A DNA stretch of 41,540 nt. It comes from DATJMJ01 sp035503915 (GTDB taxonomy: Bacteria > Actinomycetota > Acidimicrobiia > Acidimicrobiales > Palsa-688). Below the pieces are notes generated by a model that was not told the DNA's origin, made no database searches, and was given only the letters and a program-made list of their open reading frames with translations. A program made the translations under genes and the position numbers. Of this stretch, positions 32,536-40,103 are shown piece by piece. The DNA lies in NCBI GenBank assembly GCA_035503915.1, contig DATJSU010000055.1, positions 1 through 41,540 of the forward strand, written 5' to 3'. The first letter of the stretch is position 1, and every line of letters starts with the position of its first letter.

Positions 32536-33303
32536 TCAGTCCCCAGCGGACTGACCGCCATCGATGTGTAGGACAACTCCCGTGACGAATGAGGCCTCCT
32601 CGAGGTAGAGGATCCCTTCGACAACGTCGCCGATCTGGCCGACCCGGCCAAGCGGATGGAGCTGAGCCAGGCCCTCGTACGACGCGGGGTCGTAGACGGG
32701 GTTCTGTATAACTCCGAGGGCGACTGCGTTGAACCGCAGACGACGCGTTGCGTACTCGATGGCCAGCGACCGTGTCACGGCCGCAAGCCCACCCTTGGTA
32801 AGCGCTACAAGAGCGGAGGGGTTCTTGCTCTCGGGGTGGTCAACGAGACTCGTCGTGATGTTGACTATGTGGCCACCGGTACCTTGGGTGAGGATCTGTC
32901 GGATGACGGCCTGGGTGATATGGAAGAACCCGGTCAGGTTCACGGCGGTGATCGCTAGGTAGTCGTCGAGCGTGTAGTCGGTGAATGGTTTACTGATGAA
33001 AATTCCCGCGTTGTTGATCAGGGTGTCGATACGCCCAAACCGATTGACCGCCTGTTCCACGATCATCTGGGCGGTCTCGACTTCTGCAATGTCACCTCTC
33101 ACCGTGAGGAAGTCGGAGGCGTCGGAGGGGCTGATCGCGCGCGACGTGCCCACCACCCCATACCCGGAGCGACGGAAGCTGTCTGCAACGCCGGCGCCGA
33201 TACCTTGAGAGGCTCCAGTCACGATAGCGACTTTTCGCGAGGCTCCGGCTTCGCCTGCGCGAGGTGTCGCCGATGGTTCTGCGGAGTCGGATGGAGGGCT
33301 CAT
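32536..33303 (-). CDS. SDR-family oxidoreductase lacking the catalytic tyrosine
   Basis: 255 residues, Rossmann fold. Cofactor motif VTGASQGIGAGVAD, NNAG at the end of strand 4, and NITTSLVDHPES with the catalytic Ser. Where YxxxK is expected the sequence reads NPSALVALTKGG: Lys is kept but Tyr is replaced by Val. The C-terminal GGQSAGD is usual. The residue after TSRAIS suggests NADP(H) preference, but weakly. Altered chemistry or a non-enzymatic role is possible. Start overlaps the upstream DUF3237 stop (ATGA). Confidence 0.88.
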   Translation of the reverse strand: MSPPSDSAEPSATPRAGEAGASRKVAIVTGASQGIGAGVADSFRRSGYGVVGTSRAISPSDASDFLTVRGDIAEVETAQMIVEQAVNRFGRIDTLINNAGIFISKPFTDYTLDDYLAITAVNLTGFFHITQAVIRQILTQGTGGHIVNITTSLVDHPESKNPSALVALTKGGLAAVTRSLAIEYATRRLRFNAVALGVIQNPVYDPASYEGLAQLHPLGRVGQIGDVVEGILYLEEASFVTGVVLHIDGGQSAGD

Positions 33304-33773
33304 CTGACGAGATAGACGTCGTAGATCACACCTCCAGGTTGGCGGCCTGCGACACTGATGAAGATGCCTTTATTCAACCAATCGAGGTTGGCGGCTCCGG
33401 TCTCGATTTTGGCTGAAGTGCGGAAAGTGTATTCAGCTGCGTCGACATCTTCCCCGCGCGCTAGGCGTTCGAGGATCTCCGGGCTTCCGTGGCGTACACC
33501 TTGTGACTGGACGTAGAGGAGATCGCCGCGTTCTGTTTCCAGCGTGTAACGGACGTCGCCGAGCGCGGTGCCGTCCGGGAGGACGATCTGCCAATCGGCG
33601 CTGGCTCCCGGTACCAGTGTCCCGCGTAGCTCAGGTCCGTTGAACGTCCCGCCGGTCAGTGGCACGATGCGCCGATGACCAGCGGAGATCTCGCCGACGT
33701 CCTGGGGGTCGCCGACAGTCGCTTCCAAACGGTAGATCAGGTTCAAGCGTGGATCGGGAAGACGACTTTTCAC
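33300..33773 (-). CDS. DUF3237 domain protein
   Basis: 157 residues from GTG 33773 (GGGAG SD), giving the usual opening MKSRLPDPRLNLIYRLEATVG. Conserved GHRRIVPLTGGTFNGPELRG, PGASADWQIVLPDGTALGDVRYTL and SPEILERLARGEDVDAAEYTFRT. DUF3237 proteins are small beta-barrels often near aromatic or steroid catabolic genes; function unknown. Translationally coupled to the SDR gene. Confidence 0.87.
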   Translation of the reverse strand: MKSRLPDPRLNLIYRLEATVGDPQDVGEISAGHRRIVPLTGGTFNGPELRGTLVPGASADWQIVLPDGTALGDVRYTLETERGDLLYVQSQGVRHGSPEILERLARGEDVDAAEYTFRTSAKIETGAANLDWLNKGIFISVAGRQPGGVIYDVYLVR

Positions 33774-33923
33774 GGCTTCACTCCCGGGTCTGGTCTCGGT
33801 TGATTCCAGCATCGAGCGGCGGAGTAGGTGTCGGTGCCCCCGAGCCGACGGTTCTCAGCGTTGTCTTAGACCATCTGGGTGGAAGCTTGGCCGAAAGGGA
33901 GGCCGGCCGAGGGGGCAAAGCGG

Positions 33924-34240
33924 TCAGGCCCCAACGATCAGGGACCGCGCCTCTGCGGGGCTGGCCACGAGATCGTGAAGGTCGCCACCCACCTCGAGTC
34001 GGCTCGACTGTCTGATCCCGCCGACTTTCATTGGCTCGAACCCAGCCGTTCGGATCAGCCGTTCGACCTCGTCGCCACCGCGGTCGTCGTCGGTGACGTA
34101 GAACAGAACTGCTGGTTCGGGTGCCCGGTGGCTCGAGGACTGGAAGAGATCGGCCGACATCGTGCCAAACGCCATGGCTAAGCATGCCCCTGTCGGCAAC
34201 CACCGGGAAACAGTCTCGCCAGATGTTTGCCCGTCCGGTA
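33924..34240 (-). pseudogene. F420/NADP oxidoreductase-like (6PGDH-fold) C-terminal fragment
   Basis: Reads LLPDGQTSGETVSRWLPTG, AFGTMSADLF, then AVLFYVTDDDRGGDEVERLI, RTAGFEPMKVGGI and RLEVGGDLHDL. This is the second half of the Rossmann plus short tail of NADPH-dependent F420 reductase-like proteins ('pga.vvkafnTm...l...lfyatDD..a...v..Li...GF.pv..G.l...r..E..G.Lh'). The nucleotide loop GGTG at the N-terminus is missing. It begins abruptly where the VOC fragment stops, one frame over. Confidence 0.7.
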
Positions 34241-34538
34241 GGAGCCGTCAGGAATTCCGCACCGCGTGCGTTCCATTCGGTGTACGCCGCGTGCATGTCG
34301 GTCACTCGTATATTGAGGAAGCTGCTGACCCGGCTGGGATCGGCGGGCGTCTCGAGGGTGACCTCCGGCTTGTCGTCGGTCGGCCCTCCGCCGACGTTGA
34401 TGATGATCCAACTGTTCGACAGCTGGACATACGTGAGCCCTCCGGGCCCGGAGAACGCGTCCCTGCCCCCGAGCACATCGGTGTAGAAGCGGCGAGAGCG
34501 CTCGACGTCGTCCGACACGATGAAGTGCGTGAGCAGGA
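34237..34538 (-). pseudogene. VOC (glyoxalase/bleomycin-resistance) family fragment
   Basis: Reads LLTHFIVSDDVERSRRFYTD, VLGGRDAFSGPGGLTYVQL, VTDMHAAYTEWNARGAEFLT, then ends at AP where 'p.....e.r.Y.rDPdGh.iE' should follow. About 100 of ~130 residues remain, so the last metal ligand is lost. Upstream it is fused in frame to a nitronate monooxygenase piece. Confidence 0.75.
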
Positions 34539-34730
34539 TGTTGCCGCAGAAGTGACGATCGGTGAGCGCCGCCGTCTCGCGGACCACGTCTCCTGCCGGA
34601 TCGGACCACGTCAGGGTCACCATGCCGAGCCCACCCGCGTTCGAGACGCCGCCAGTTCGGGCACCGCCACCATCGCCGCCAAGACGATCGGTTGTTCAAT
34701 CCCGAGCAGCTCGCACACCGGCGTTCTCAC
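34536..34730 (-). pseudogene. Nitronate monooxygenase (NMO) N-terminal fragment with frameshift
   Basis: The GTG-started frame 34730-34617 reads VRTPVCELLGIEQPIVLAAM then VAVPELAA, the first strand and FMN region of NMO enzymes. The match continues in the next frame as VSNAGGLGMVTLTWSDP and VVRETAALTDRHFCGNILL, the normal follow-on of the family. There it breaks off into VOC sequence. So a frameshift lies near 34650 and a deletion junction near 34535. Confidence 0.75.
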
Positions 34731-34790
34731 TACTGTCACCTACCCTTCGATCCAGGCCGGCCTCCACCCAACACGGGCAGGTCCAATCTT

Positions 34791-35393
34791 CTAGGACTCG
34801 TACGATGTGGGCATCGACTTGGCGGCCCGTTTGTTCCAACCGTGAAAGCTCGAGTAGTCGCCTGCATCCCAGGCCTCGCGCAGCCCCGGTTTGCTCAGGT
34901 CCCAGTCGGGGCGGATCTCGCTCGACGCGGCGCACAAGTCGGACCACAGGTCGTAAAACGACGGGCGTCCCCAGAACCAGTACCCGTTGTAGATGCTGTG
35001 AATGATGAGCCCAGGCTTGAGCACCAGCGTGTGGGGGATCATCGGATCGTGCTCGGGGTCGGTGTACTCCTGGATGTCGAGGTCCTTTTGGATCGTCCGA
35101 GCTGGGTCCGAGAGAAAGGTCCACTGGGCGCCGACTGAGCCCCGGAACTCCTGCAGGGTGTGGTGGTCATCGGTGGCGATAGTGACGACCTGGGTATAGG
35201 CGACGGCAATTTTCGGATAGTTCGCTGCGAGCTCCAGGTGCTGCTGGTGTTCCTTCGGACAGTAATTGCCTCGCGCTAGCGTGAGGATCATCGGGTCGTC
35301 ACCTTGGAGCTCACTGAGTGTGCGAACGACGTTGGTGTGATCGGGCAACGAATAGTCGGGGAATACGGCGCCTGGAGTGATGTCGGATCGCAT
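34791..35393 (-). CDS. Peroxiredoxin-like (AhpC/TSA) redoxin
   Basis: 200 residues from ATG 35393, MRSDITPGAVFPDYSLPDHT being the usual thioredoxin-fold opening. The single cysteine sits in LTLARGNYCPKEHQQHLELA; standard peroxiredoxins read TPvCt, so this is the atypical 'RG.YCPkEh' subgroup. FLSDPARTIQKDLDIQEYTD and IPHTLVLKPGLIIHSIYNGYWFW complete the fold. Probably a cytoplasmic thiol peroxidase or disulfide handler. Physiological substrate unknown. Confidence 0.82.
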   Translation of the reverse strand: MRSDITPGAVFPDYSLPDHTNVVRTLSELQGDDPMILTLARGNYCPKEHQQHLELAANYPKIAVAYTQVVTIATDDHHTLQEFRGSVGAQWTFLSDPARTIQKDLDIQEYTDPEHDPMIPHTLVLKPGLIIHSIYNGYWFWGRPSFYDLWSDLCAASSEIRPDWDLSKPGLREAWDAGDYSSFHGWNKRAAKSMPTSYES

Positions 35394-35434
35394 GAGGGGA
35401 CTGCCTTTCACTCGACGATGCCTACGGAGATCGC

Positions 35435-35796
35435 CTACGGAGATCTCAGTGTCGGTTCGACTGGCCGCCACAACTCAACCGGATCCAGCACCCATAGATC
35501 GGCGAGCTCTTTACCGCGAACCATGACATCCCATCGCAGCCTACCCCCAGCCTTAGGGTGCAGCCATCGGGAAGCGCCACGGTGCGCAGGGCCTGGTCCG
35601 AACCGAACTGCCTCGTCGACCCAGCCGCATCGACCGGCTCGGGTCTCGTCTAGACCTCCTGCGGGCGCCGTCCCTGGGGTCAGCCACGATGACATCGCGT
35701 CCGTTCTGTCCCTATTTGGGACAAAACCCAGGCTCCTGATTCGGTGGCGGCCCATTGCTGCCCGATGGCCTGGCGCTTCTCGTCGACGCTGGTCAT
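35435..35796 (-). pseudogene. Remnant gene coupled to the cupin
   Basis: An ATG at 35796 overlaps the cupin stop (ATGA) and opens MTSVDEKRQAIGQQWAATES before stopping after ~38 codons. Coding-like patches continue in other frames (WDVMVRGKELADLWVLDPVE near 35480; ALRTVALPDGCTLRLGVG near 35560). This looks like a frameshifted gene. Family not recognised. Confidence 0.4.
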
Positions 35797-36233
35797 GCTG
35801 GCTTCTCCAGTGGCCTGCTGGCCCGGGGGTCGTCTGCTGGGTCCACGTAGTCGAGGCTGATGGGGCCGATCGCCGTCACTTGGGTCACGTACTCACCGGA
35901 CTTCGCCCAGTGGAAGTGAGGGGTACCCCCGGGTAGCACGATGACGGCCCCCGGAGCGTAGGCCTCCAATTTCCCGTCGTCGAAGTGTTCGCCCACCCCG
36001 ATGTAGAACACGCCGGACATGACCGTGTAGACCCGGTCCTCGTGATGGCGGTGGGGCATCAGCTTGACGTCCGCCGGGACCTTGACCCGGACGACATACG
36101 GAGCGGCCTTCGAGGTGTCCCCCACCACGACCGCGAGGCGGGCCGAGGGCGGGAACGACGGGAACGGCTCCCAGTCGATCCCCTCGGGTAGGACGTGCCG
36201 GAACGAGTCCTGGTCTGGTTGGTGGATACTCAT
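35793..36233 (-). CDS. Cupin-domain protein
   Basis: 146 residues from ATG 36233. Cupin motif 1 is VKLMPHRHHEDRVYTVMSGV with the His-His and Glu/Asp metal ligands, and motif 2 is PGAVIVLPGGTPHFHWAKSG. A single beta-barrel of the ChrR/quercetinase-like kind, likely binding Fe, Mn or Zn. First intact gene of the minus-strand run; its promoter would lie in the 92 bp shared with the transketolase stump. Confidence 0.85.
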   Translation of the reverse strand: MSIHQPDQDSFRHVLPEGIDWEPFPSFPPSARLAVVVGDTSKAAPYVVRVKVPADVKLMPHRHHEDRVYTVMSGVFYIGVGEHFDDGKLEAYAPGAVIVLPGGTPHFHWAKSGEYVTQVTAIGPISLDYVDPADDPRASRPLEKPA

Positions 36234-36325
36234 AGTCCTAACCCTCCCCGACCCGGCCATGAGCCGAGCCTCGTATCGTCAGTGTCCCCATTCTCGCCTC
36301 GGAGGGTTCCGGGAAGGAGACCGCC

Positions 36326-36580
36326 ATGACCGATCATTCCCTGACCGACGTTCGGGAGCTGGCCCGGCAGCTGCGGGTGGACTCGATCCGCTGCAGCACC
36401 GTCGCCGGCTCCGGTCAGCCCACGTCGAGCATGTCCGCGGCCGACGTGATGGCCGTGCTACTGGCCCGCCATTTCCGCTACGACTGGGAGCACCCCGACA
36501 AGCCGGCCAACGACCACCTGATCTTCTCCAAGGCCCACGCCTCCCCTTTGCTGTACTCGATGTTCAAGGCTGCCGGCGTG
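36326..36580 (+). pseudogene. Transketolase N-terminal stump
   Basis: About 85 residues: ELARQLRVDSIRCSTVAGSG, SMSAADVMAVLLARHFRYD, and ANDHLIFSKAHASPLLYSMF, which is the thiamine-diphosphate/His region of transketolase N-terminal domains. It breaks at KAAGV and runs into unrelated sequence. ATG preceded by GGGAAGGAGA. The other ~550 residues are absent. Confidence 0.85.
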
Positions 36581-36640
36581 TGGATGTCGATCTCGGGCTC
36601 GATGATCGGCACCAGCCCGGAGGCGAGGATCTGCTGTCCT
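36580..36640 (-). pseudogene. Class I fructose-bisphosphate aldolase fragment
   Basis: On the minus strand, one frame reads QQILASGLVPIIEPEIDIHT, a near-perfect internal segment of bacterial class I aldolases ('...a.qIl.aGLvPIiEPEvdih.p'). Only ~20 codons survive. It directly abuts the transketolase stump on the opposite strand. Confidence 0.7.
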
Positions 36641-36657
36641 GAGGCAGAGGGCGTCGG

Positions 36658-38475
36658 TCACAGGTCGAGCACAATGTCGTTACACGGTGACGAGCAGCAG
36701 ATGAACACGCTGCCCTGAGTGGGAGGTTCAACGGGGTCCGGGCTGTAGTTGACATCCCCGGCAATGAGCGTCGTCTCGCAGGTCTGGCAGACCCCGGTGC
36801 GACATGACCAACGGACCGGTACGTCGCAGGACTCGGCCAGCTCGAGGAGGGTGCCGTAGTCGGGGCTCCACGGGATGGTGAGGTCGCTGCGGGCGAAACC
36901 GACCATCGGGCCGGTTCCGGGGTCACCGGATGGTGGATGGGGGGCCCGCCCCGGCGTGGCCGCGATGCCCGGCGTCTGGCCCGGTGCCGGCCCGAACACC
37001 TCGGTATGGACGCGGCCCGGATCGAACCCCAGGGCGGTTAGCCCCGCGCTGACCTCGTCCATGAACGGTGTCGGCCCACACAGATAGGCCTCGGCGTCGG
37101 AGGGCGGCTGCAGGTCGGCGAGGACCGACGCGGTCAGCCGTCCCGTGCGGTCGAAGTCCCGGCCCTCCAGGTCCTCCGGGCCTGGCCGGCTGTAGTACAC
37201 GTGGGCCCGGGCGTTCGCGAGCGAGGCGAGGAGGGCGCCCGCCTCGGCCGCGAAGGGATGCTCGCGACCGTTGCGTGCGCCAAAAAGCCACCAGATCTCC
37301 CGCTTGGAGTGCCCCTGCGCCAGCGCCTGCAGCATGGCCAGAACTGGCGTCGCCCCGATCCCGGCGCTGATCAGCAGCACCGGCACCTCTTTGTGGTCGA
37401 GGATGAACGCGCCGCGTGGTGCGGCCACGTCGAGTTGGTCGCCCACCGAGACACCAGTACCGAGATAGCTGCTGACCACGCCACCCGGTTCCTGCTTGAC
37501 GGTGATCCGGTAGTAGCCCGCCCCGGGTGGCCCCGAGAGCGAATAGTTGCGCAGCAGCGCCCGTGGCTCCCGGTCGGGCTGGACTCGCACCGTGATGTAT
37601 TGACCGGCGCGAGCCGCGGGGAGTGCAGCGCCAGCGGGGTCCTCGAGGCGCATCGACACCGCGGAGCCGCTCTCGGCGGTGACGGCTTTGACGGTCACCT
37701 GACGGAAGCCGGGCCAGGCCGGAGGCGGACTGCTCACCGCCAGGCCGGCATTGCCGCCGCCGGGTTCGTCGTCCAGCAGGGCGCGGAACGATCCCTGCCA
37801 GCCCCGGCTGAGGGCGGGAACCCGCAGCGCTCGAAGCAGCCCTTGGCGGGTGTGCCCAGGAAGATAGAGCAGGGCGTCGACCTGGGACACGGTCATCTGC
37901 TCAGGTCCCGACATGACCTTGATGATCTCGTCGCCCGCCTGGACCTCACCCTCTTCGAGCACCCGGAAGTAGAAGCCGGGACGGTGGTGGGAGACAAGCA
38001 AGGCCGGCATCCGGGGATCGTTCATGCGAATCCCGACGCGATAGCAGGTGACCCTCGGTTGGCTCACTTCGAAGGTGGCGCTGCCAATCTGGTAGCGATC
38101 GCCGATGCACACTTTGTCGTCGCCGAGCCCCTCCACCGTGAAGTTCTCGCCGAACTGTCCGTATACGAAGTCGTCCCGGCTCAGCTCCCGCTCCCAGTAA
38201 TGGTACGAGTCGATCTGGTACACGAACACCGCACGCTGCTCGCCACCGTGCCCCGCCAGATCGCCTTGGCCATCCCCCTCGACGTTGAGCCGGCCGACCC
38301 GGCGCGAACCGGGAACGGAGTCCTTGAAGACCCCGGTAACGACCCTCCGCCCCTGCCACGGCACCTCCTTCGGCAGGCCAATGTTGACAGACAGCAAGGT
38401 CCCCGCAGGCTCAGACGAGTCAATGCGTTCAGGTGGAGCAGCGGTGCGCACCACCCCGCGAGCATCGCGCGTCAA
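36658..38475 (-). CDS. MOSC / FAD / NAD(P) / [2Fe-2S] fusion reductase
   Basis: 605 residues. Layout: MOSC domain (residues ~28-195; LSVNIGLPKEVPW, DLAGHGGEQRAVF, QPRVTCYRVGIRMND with the Mo-sulfur-type Cys); a three-helix YiiM-like tail (MTVSQVDALLYLPG); ferredoxin-reductase FAD barrel (LRNYSLSG); NAD(P) domain (LISAGIGATPVLAML, AYLCGPTPFM); C-terminal plant-type ferredoxin with SCRTGVCQTC and a fourth Cys in ICCSSP. It could feed electrons to oxygenases such as the Rieske enzyme 10 kb away (inference). Start TTG 38475 is uncertain; a shorter start near residue 28 would still keep all domains. Confidence 0.88.
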   Translation of the reverse strand: MTRDARGVVRTAAPPERIDSSEPAGTLLSVNIGLPKEVPWQGRRVVTGVFKDSVPGSRRVGRLNVEGDGQGDLAGHGGEQRAVFVYQIDSYHYWERELSRDDFVYGQFGENFTVEGLGDDKVCIGDRYQIGSATFEVSQPRVTCYRVGIRMNDPRMPALLVSHHRPGFYFRVLEEGEVQAGDEIIKVMSGPEQMTVSQVDALLYLPGHTRQGLLRALRVPALSRGWQGSFRALLDDEPGGGNAGLAVSSPPPAWPGFRQVTVKAVTAESGSAVSMRLEDPAGAALPAARAGQYITVRVQPDREPRALLRNYSLSGPPGAGYYRITVKQEPGGVVSSYLGTGVSVGDQLDVAAPRGAFILDHKEVPVLLISAGIGATPVLAMLQALAQGHSKREIWWLFGARNGREHPFAAEAGALLASLANARAHVYYSRPGPEDLEGRDFDRTGRLTASVLADLQPPSDAEAYLCGPTPFMDEVSAGLTALGFDPGRVHTEVFGPAPGQTPGIAATPGRAPHPPSGDPGTGPMVGFARSDLTIPWSPDYGTLLELAESCDVPVRWSCRTGVCQTCETTLIAGDVNYSPDPVEPPTQGSVFICCSSPCNDIVLDL

Positions 38476-38493
38476 CGCCGGCGATGGACCAGC

Positions 38494-38856
38494 ATGACGC
38501 CCTCACCGGTCTCCCCCCGACACGGCCGCCCTGGCTCGCCATGGACTGAGCTGAAGGGTCAGCCGCTTGCCCAGGGCCACGAGGTAGCGTCGACAGTCCG
38601 CCGCGGCACGTACGACGTCGTGGTCGACGGCAAGCGTGCCGGGTCCCTCGAAATGAACGAGGCCGTCGACATACCGCTCGAACCCGGATGTCACACCGTG
38701 CAAGTCCGCAACGGCCGAAACTCCAGCCGAACCAAGACCTTCGACGTCGCCAAGGGCGGGATCGCCAGCTTCCGCTGCGGCGGGAAGAGAATCTTGCCGA
38801 TCTTTCTCTCGTCCCTCGTCATTCCCAGCCGGGCGCTCTCGCTCAAACGAAACTGA
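38494..38856 (+). CDS. Small hypothetical protein, PEGA-like strand pattern
   Basis: 120 residues from ATG 38494. The core reads VRRGTYDVVVDGKRAGSLEM, PLEPGCHTVQVRNGRNSSRT, then FRCGGKRILPIFLSSLVIPS. The beta-rich 'G.y.V.vDGk..G...........G.HtvqvrnGr.SS' resembles PEGA-type or short actinobacterial envelope proteins, ending in a hydrophobic segment and a basic tail. The N-terminal ~35 residues look unrelated, and the true start may be GTG or later. Function unknown. Confidence 0.55.
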   Translation: MTPSPVSPRHGRPGSPWTELKGQPLAQGHEVASTVRRGTYDVVVDGKRAGSLEMNEAVDIPLEPGCHTVQVRNGRNSSRTKTFDVAKGGIASFRCGGKRILPIFLSSLVIPSRALSLKRN

Positions 38857-38895
38857 CGATTGGCCGCCTAGTGAACACGCTCAACCGCCTCCCGT

Positions 38896-39132
38896 GTGAC
38901 GACACATACCGCCTGGCGTGAGTGGTTCCAAACATCCGCTATCGCGCCGCTCGGGGTCCTCTACGAGGACTTGGTGTCGGACATGACAGGTACCACCGCC
39001 GCTGTCCTGGGGTTCCTTGGCATGGAGCTGCCAGCCGAATATGTAACAACACCTGCCGCTCGTCGACAAGCCGATGAGGTCAACCAGGAGTGGGCTGAAC
39101 GTTACCGCTCCCTTAGTTCTCGTCGAGGTTAG
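38896..39132 (+). pseudogene. Stf0-type sulfotransferase C-terminal fragment
   Basis: Reads AWREWFQTSAIAPLGVLYED, LVSDMTGTTAAVLGFLGMEL, then RRQADEVNQEWAERYRSL, the last ~75 residues of Stf0/LPS-type sulfotransferases ('W..ff...gI.Pl.v.YEdLv.d...t...vl.fLgl......p...rqaD..s..W..rYr'). The PAPS-binding N-terminus is missing. Confidence 0.72.
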
Positions 39133-39435
39133 CGCCAGAATTCCCGTTACGGAGTGGAGACTTTCCTCTGAGTCAAAAGATTTGACGCTGGCGGGGAAGG
39201 GGTCGACCTACTTGGAGCCGCACACCTTACCGCCGCCGCCTGACGCCACACCGGTGCGGGTAGCGACTGCGCCTCGCTGGCCGACTGGTCAAAGCGGCGC
39301 GAAATGGGTCGGGCTGCTCAGGGACCGAACCCTACCCCTTCACCCTTCAAGCGCAAGTCCACGGTTGTCTCACGTTGGGGAAAACAGTTACTTAGAGAGT
39401 GGTTCCTGGGTTCGCACCGTTCGCGCTGGGCACCA
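39133..39435. other. Intergenic region without a gene
   Basis: About 300 bp, no supported frame. Holds GTCAAA-AGA-TTTGAC (39172-39186), a perfect inverted repeat that could be an operator. Confidence 0.4.
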
Positions 39436-40020
39436 TCACGCTGGGCTTGCGTGCGACGCTGTCGTGAACTTGCAGTTCGGGCAGAGTTCTGACACGACCT
39501 CGCCGGCCAGTTTGACCAGAGGGGCGCGGACGCCGAACTCGGCGACGGTGAAGACGTCGTTGACCACGCGTGCTTCGACGTCGAGCCCACAGACCGTCCC
39601 GCTGGCTGAGCAGACCGTCCCGTACACTGCTTCGTTGCCATAGCCTTTGAGCTTGGTGAACTGGTCATTAACTGCCCCGCCCGGCAACGAGGCAGTCGAG
39701 ATTGCCTTAAAGAACGCATGAGCAGCCGGCGCGCTGGCAAGGACTTTAAGGGTAACCTCCGCGCCGGTCGGCGCCTTGGAGGTCCCGCCCGCAAAGGCGC
39801 AAACTTTCTGACCGTGGATGTTGAGTTCCCCGGTGTAGTGGGTGCCCGGGAAATCGGCGGCCGATAATAGACCCTGGCACGAACGGTCAGGCAACAGGCC
39901 CGGCGTAGTACGCATCGGCGCACGGGCAGTTGTAGCGCCAGCGCCCGAGGGGAGCAGCGTCAAAGTCAGCGCCACAGCGACGAGTAACGGCGTGACGACC
40001 CGGGGCCACTGACGCATCAT
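39436..40020 (-). CDS. Secreted protein of unknown function
   Basis: 194 residues with a clear Sec signal (RVVTPLLVAVALTLTLLPSGAGA). The mature part contains six cysteines (SCQGLL, KVCAF, TVCSAS, TVCGLD, LCPNC), consistent with disulfides. SCQGLLSAADFP and SAPAAHAFFKAI resemble DUF3558-like secreted actinobacterial proteins, but the match is weak. No catalytic motif seen. Confidence 0.7.
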   Translation of the reverse strand: MMRQWPRVVTPLLVAVALTLTLLPSGAGATTARAPMRTTPGLLPDRSCQGLLSAADFPGTHYTGELNIHGQKVCAFAGGTSKAPTGAEVTLKVLASAPAAHAFFKAISTASLPGGAVNDQFTKLKGYGNEAVYGTVCSASGTVCGLDVEARVVNDVFTVAEFGVRAPLVKLAGEVVSELCPNCKFTTASHASPA

Positions 40021-40103
40021 CGCGGCAGACTTTCAGGCTCCATGCAGACAGTCTGGTCGAAGGCAACCGGTTTGAGCGTCCCGGGCAACACCATCTTCCT
40101 AGC

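Noticed and set aside
37201..38490. Long plus-strand open frame opposite the MOSC fusion gene
   Set aside because: It is the antisense shadow of a well-supported minus-strand gene in GC-rich DNA; only its last 120 codons (from 38494) look independently coding.
39300..39345. Possible tRNA T-arm (GGGTTCGGTCCC on the minus strand)
   Set aside because: The loop lacks the conserved A, and no acceptor, D-arm or anticodon arm can be built around it.
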